DNA of 7,941 nt, taken from Bacteroidota bacterium (GTDB lineage: Bacteria; Bacteroidota; Ignavibacteria; Ignavibacteriales; Ignavibacteriaceae). The position numbers and the translations under genes were made by a program. The notes below the pieces were generated by a model. That model made no database searches. It was not told the DNA's origin and was given only the letters and a program-made list of their open reading frames with translations. Of this stretch, positions 6,608 through 7,941 are shown one piece after another (within the stretch, counting starts at the first letter, position 1; every line of letters begins with the position of its first letter). The stretch spans positions 1 to 7,941 of the forward strand of contig JAJYSI010000140.1 of assembly GCA_021793635.1 (NCBI GenBank). The letters are read 5' to 3'.

Positions 6608-7453
6608 TTATTTCATTGTATTGAATGCCGGCTTTCCACCCTTTACCCAAGCGGTGTAAAGTAAGGCAGCAAAATCTTTAGCGGCATTATTAAATTGAAT
6701 TTCGGTTATGTACTTTGTTCTGAACCACAATAAATTATAATATGCGCCGCTTCTTCTTGAGTTGGTCTGTTTGAATGCAAAGTTATCGGCATCCATTAAA
6801 ACATTGCAGACTGAATTTGCATCAGATATGTAATTAAAAATAAATTCTTCTGGATTTTTTACAAGCGTAACCGGCTGAGGGTCAAATGAAGAATCCAATG
6901 CAGCTAAATGATCATCCACCATATGAATTTCATAACGGGCATGAACGCCTTTCTGACCGGTCAACTGACCATTGTAGTTCATTACAGTATGCATCGGCTG
7001 GTGTCCGTCTGCAACATAATGACCAAGATCAGCAGCGAGCCTTAAGGCTTTTGCTTTATCATGATCTTTAAAAGCCTTAATTAAATTCTGATAAGTCTGC
7101 ATAGTTGCCCACGGAAGAATTCCTTCTTTGACAACTTCTTTCTCACCGTATTCGGCAATAAGAGAATCTTCATTCTCGATCATCTTGCCGGCTAAAAATT
7201 CCTTGTAAAAATCTACATCGATAAAATGCTTTGGTGCTTCGGTTTTGTCATCCTTTTTTCTAATATCAGGATCCGGCGCATGTTCCGAAAGATAATCTGC
7301 CCATTTCTTATAGCTTTTCATTGGAGCCGGAAGATATAAAACAGACTTTTTACTGATAAGCTTATGTCCCTCGGCTCCCCATGGAAACGATGAGCTTGTT
7401 AAAAAGAAAAAGCTGATAATAATTATCGAAACGATTTGTAGATTTTTTTTCAT
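6608..7453 (-). CDS. Exported zinc-dependent phospholipase C / S1-P1 nuclease-family protein, 281 aa
   Basis: The family uses a three-zinc site to cleave phosphodiester bonds, either in phospholipids (PLC type) or in single-stranded nucleic acid and 3'-nucleotides (S1/P1 type). The ligands are visible in the expected order: W25 and H30 in WGAEGH, D61 or D63 in APDPD, H77 in KHFIDVDFY, H145-x3-D149-x5-H155 in GHYVADGHQPMH, and H171-x3-E175 in HARYE. The H-x3-E ending is as in bacterial PLCs; P1 nuclease has H-x3-D. The NYNGQLTGQKGVH stretch resembles Bacteroidota proteins annotated as zinc-dependent PLC family. The start at 7453 is chosen because a signal peptide (KK then a hydrophobic run to about residue 22) follows directly. 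An in-frame ATG at 7570 would bury the signal behind 39 polar residues. Upstream there is only a weak GGGAT site. It is first in a probable operon with the amylase. There is no T9SS tail, so it is probably periplasmic or released. Whether lipid or nucleic acid is the substrate is open. Confidence 0.88.
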   Translation of the reverse strand: MKKNLQIVSIIIISFFFLTSSSFPWGAEGHKLISKKSVLYLPAPMKSYKKWADYLSEHAPDPDIRKKDDKTEAPKHFIDVDFYKEFLAGKMIENEDSLIAEYGEKEVVKEGILPWATMQTYQNLIKAFKDHDKAKALRLAADLGHYVADGHQPMHTVMNYNGQLTGQKGVHARYEIHMVDDHLAALDSSFDPQPVTLVKNPEEFIFNYISDANSVCNVLMDADNFAFKQTNSRRSGAYYNLLWFRTKYITEIQFNNAAKDFAALLYTAWVKGGKPAFNTMK

Positions 7454-7587
7454 ATTATTTATCCCGTTATTTTTTGTTTTACCATTTCTGTTTTTGCGTG
7501 AATTATTTGAAATACCGAATGGTTTTTCAAGCAGAAATACGGGACGAAACTTAGCATTCAATTTCTTCAATTCAAAAATGAAATGAT

Positions 7588-7605
7588 ACTACCCGATTAG
7601 GTAGT
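7588..7605. promoter_or_regulatory. Perfect 6-bp inverted repeat in divergent intergenic region
   Basis: ACTACC-CGATTA-GGTAGT forms a perfect 6-bp stem with a 6-base loop. It lies between two divergent genes (zinc hydrolase on - and rocD on +), about 135 bases before the former and 90 before the latter. On the + strand it is followed by TTTTCTTT and so resembles a weak terminator, but no + strand gene precedes it. An operator for a dimeric regulator is the alternative. On the minus strand a TTGACG box (7620-7615) sits just upstream of it. Neither role is demonstrated. Confidence 0.35.
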
Positions 7606-7662
7606 TTTCTTTAGCGTCAAATTCTTTTAATCCCATAATTTCTTTAAATTTGCAGAAAATTT

Positions 7663-7668
7663 TATAAT
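7663..7668 (+). promoter_or_regulatory. rocD: Possible -10 box (TATAAT) for rocD
   Basis: A perfect TATAAT lies 27 bases before the rocD ATG and would give a short leader of about 20 bases. The -35 position 17 bases upstream reads TTCTTT, a poor match, and the region is AT-rich, so chance occurrence is possible. Confidence 0.3.
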
Positions 7669-7695
7669 TCTTCTTAACAATAACGAATAAATTTT

Positions 7696-7941
7696 ATGCT
7701 TACTAAAGATTTTATTGAACTCGAAGAAAAATACGGTGCTCACAATTACCATCCGCTTGATGTTGTAATAAACAAAGCCCAAGGAGTTTGGGTTTATGAT
7801 GTTGATGGGAAAAAATATCTCGATTGTTTGGCAGCTTATTCTGCTGTTAATCAGGGACATTGTCATCCGAGAATTATTAAAGCTTTAAAAGATCAAGCTG
7901 AAAAATTTACACTGACTTCGCTAACGTGTAGAAATGAACGA
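7696..7941 (+). CDS. rocD: Ornithine aminotransferase, N-terminal 82 residues (3' end outside window)
   Basis: This PLP-dependent class III aminotransferase converts ornithine and 2-oxoglutarate to glutamate-5-semialdehyde and glutamate, linking arginine breakdown to proline and glutamate; it is cytoplasmic. The visible N-terminus is characteristic of the ornithine enzyme rather than acetylornithine or GABA aminotransferases: [15 protein letters not shown], then [31 protein letters not shown] and TLTS (residues 11-75). The PLP lysine and the rest lie beyond the window. The ATG is chosen because it gives the usual short leader before the YGAHNYHP motif. No Shine-Dalgarno is visible upstream (AATAACGAATAAATTTT), unlike the AAGGA sites of other genes here. 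It is divergent from the zinc hydrolase gene. Confidence 0.95.
   Translation, partial: MLTKDFIELEEKYGAHNYHPLDVVINKAQGVWVYDVDGKKYLDCLAAYSAVNQGHCHPRIIKALKDQAEKFTLTSLTCRNER

Noticed and set aside
7454..7570. 39-residue N-terminal extension of the zinc hydrolase from the ATG at 7570
   Set aside because: The extension is polar and basic and would block the signal peptide that begins directly at 7453.
7586..7620. Sigma-70 promoter for the minus-strand operon (TTGACG and TAGTAT)
   Set aside because: The two boxes are 23 bases apart, too far for a standard promoter, and nothing close to TATAAT lies at 16-18 bases.
7627..7866. Minus-strand 79-codon open frame overlapping rocD
   Set aside because: It is antisense to a clear ornithine aminotransferase reading frame and has no recognisable features.

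Overview
The window is AT-rich bacterial DNA, probably from the Ignavibacteriota/Bacteroidota-Chlorobi side of the tree. The best lineage clue is the C-terminus of the large secreted amylase. It carries a type IX secretion (T9SS) sorting domain of the QNYPNPFNPSTTI type, which is very common in Ignavibacteria and relatives. Purine-rich AAGGA ribosome-binding sites precede two of the genes. No rRNA, tRNA, insertion sequence or CRISPR array was seen.

Layout, left to right. (1) Positions 2-661, + strand: the 3' part of a TrmH/SpoU-family RNA 2'-O-methyltransferase gene, cut by the window edge. (2) Positions 662-884: a non-coding leader with a small hairpin and a locally GC-rich patch. (3) Positions 885-3649, + strand: a tight two-gene unit joined by a one-base TAATG stop/start overlap. 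The first gene encodes a 177-residue protein of unknown function. The second encodes a 743-residue protein that resembles the C-terminal half of an SNF2 helicase followed by an Mrr-like nuclease fold. It has no recognisable ATPase half, and the hallmark residues of both recognisable domains are lost. (4) Positions 3662-3727: an imperfect inverted repeat between converging genes, probably a shared terminator. (5) Positions 7453-3729, - strand: a probable operon of two exported proteins, a zinc-dependent phospholipase C/S1-P1 nuclease-type hydrolase followed 17 bases later by a 953-residue multidomain GH13 alpha-amylase with a T9SS tail. (6) Positions 7454-7695: a divergent intergenic region with a small palindrome. 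(7) Positions 7696-7941, + strand: the first 82 codons of ornithine aminotransferase (rocD).

Functionally, the minus-strand pair looks like an extracellular scavenging unit: the amylase would break down alpha-glucan at the cell surface and the zinc enzyme would cleave phosphodiesters in the periplasm or outside. RNA methyltransferase and rocD are housekeeping genes. The plus-strand pair at 885-3649 is the least explained part. Its open frame is intact over more than 2.7 kb although its helicase and nuclease motifs look dead, which suggests a conserved structural or nucleic-acid-binding role rather than decay. That pair is the main candidate for something undescribed.
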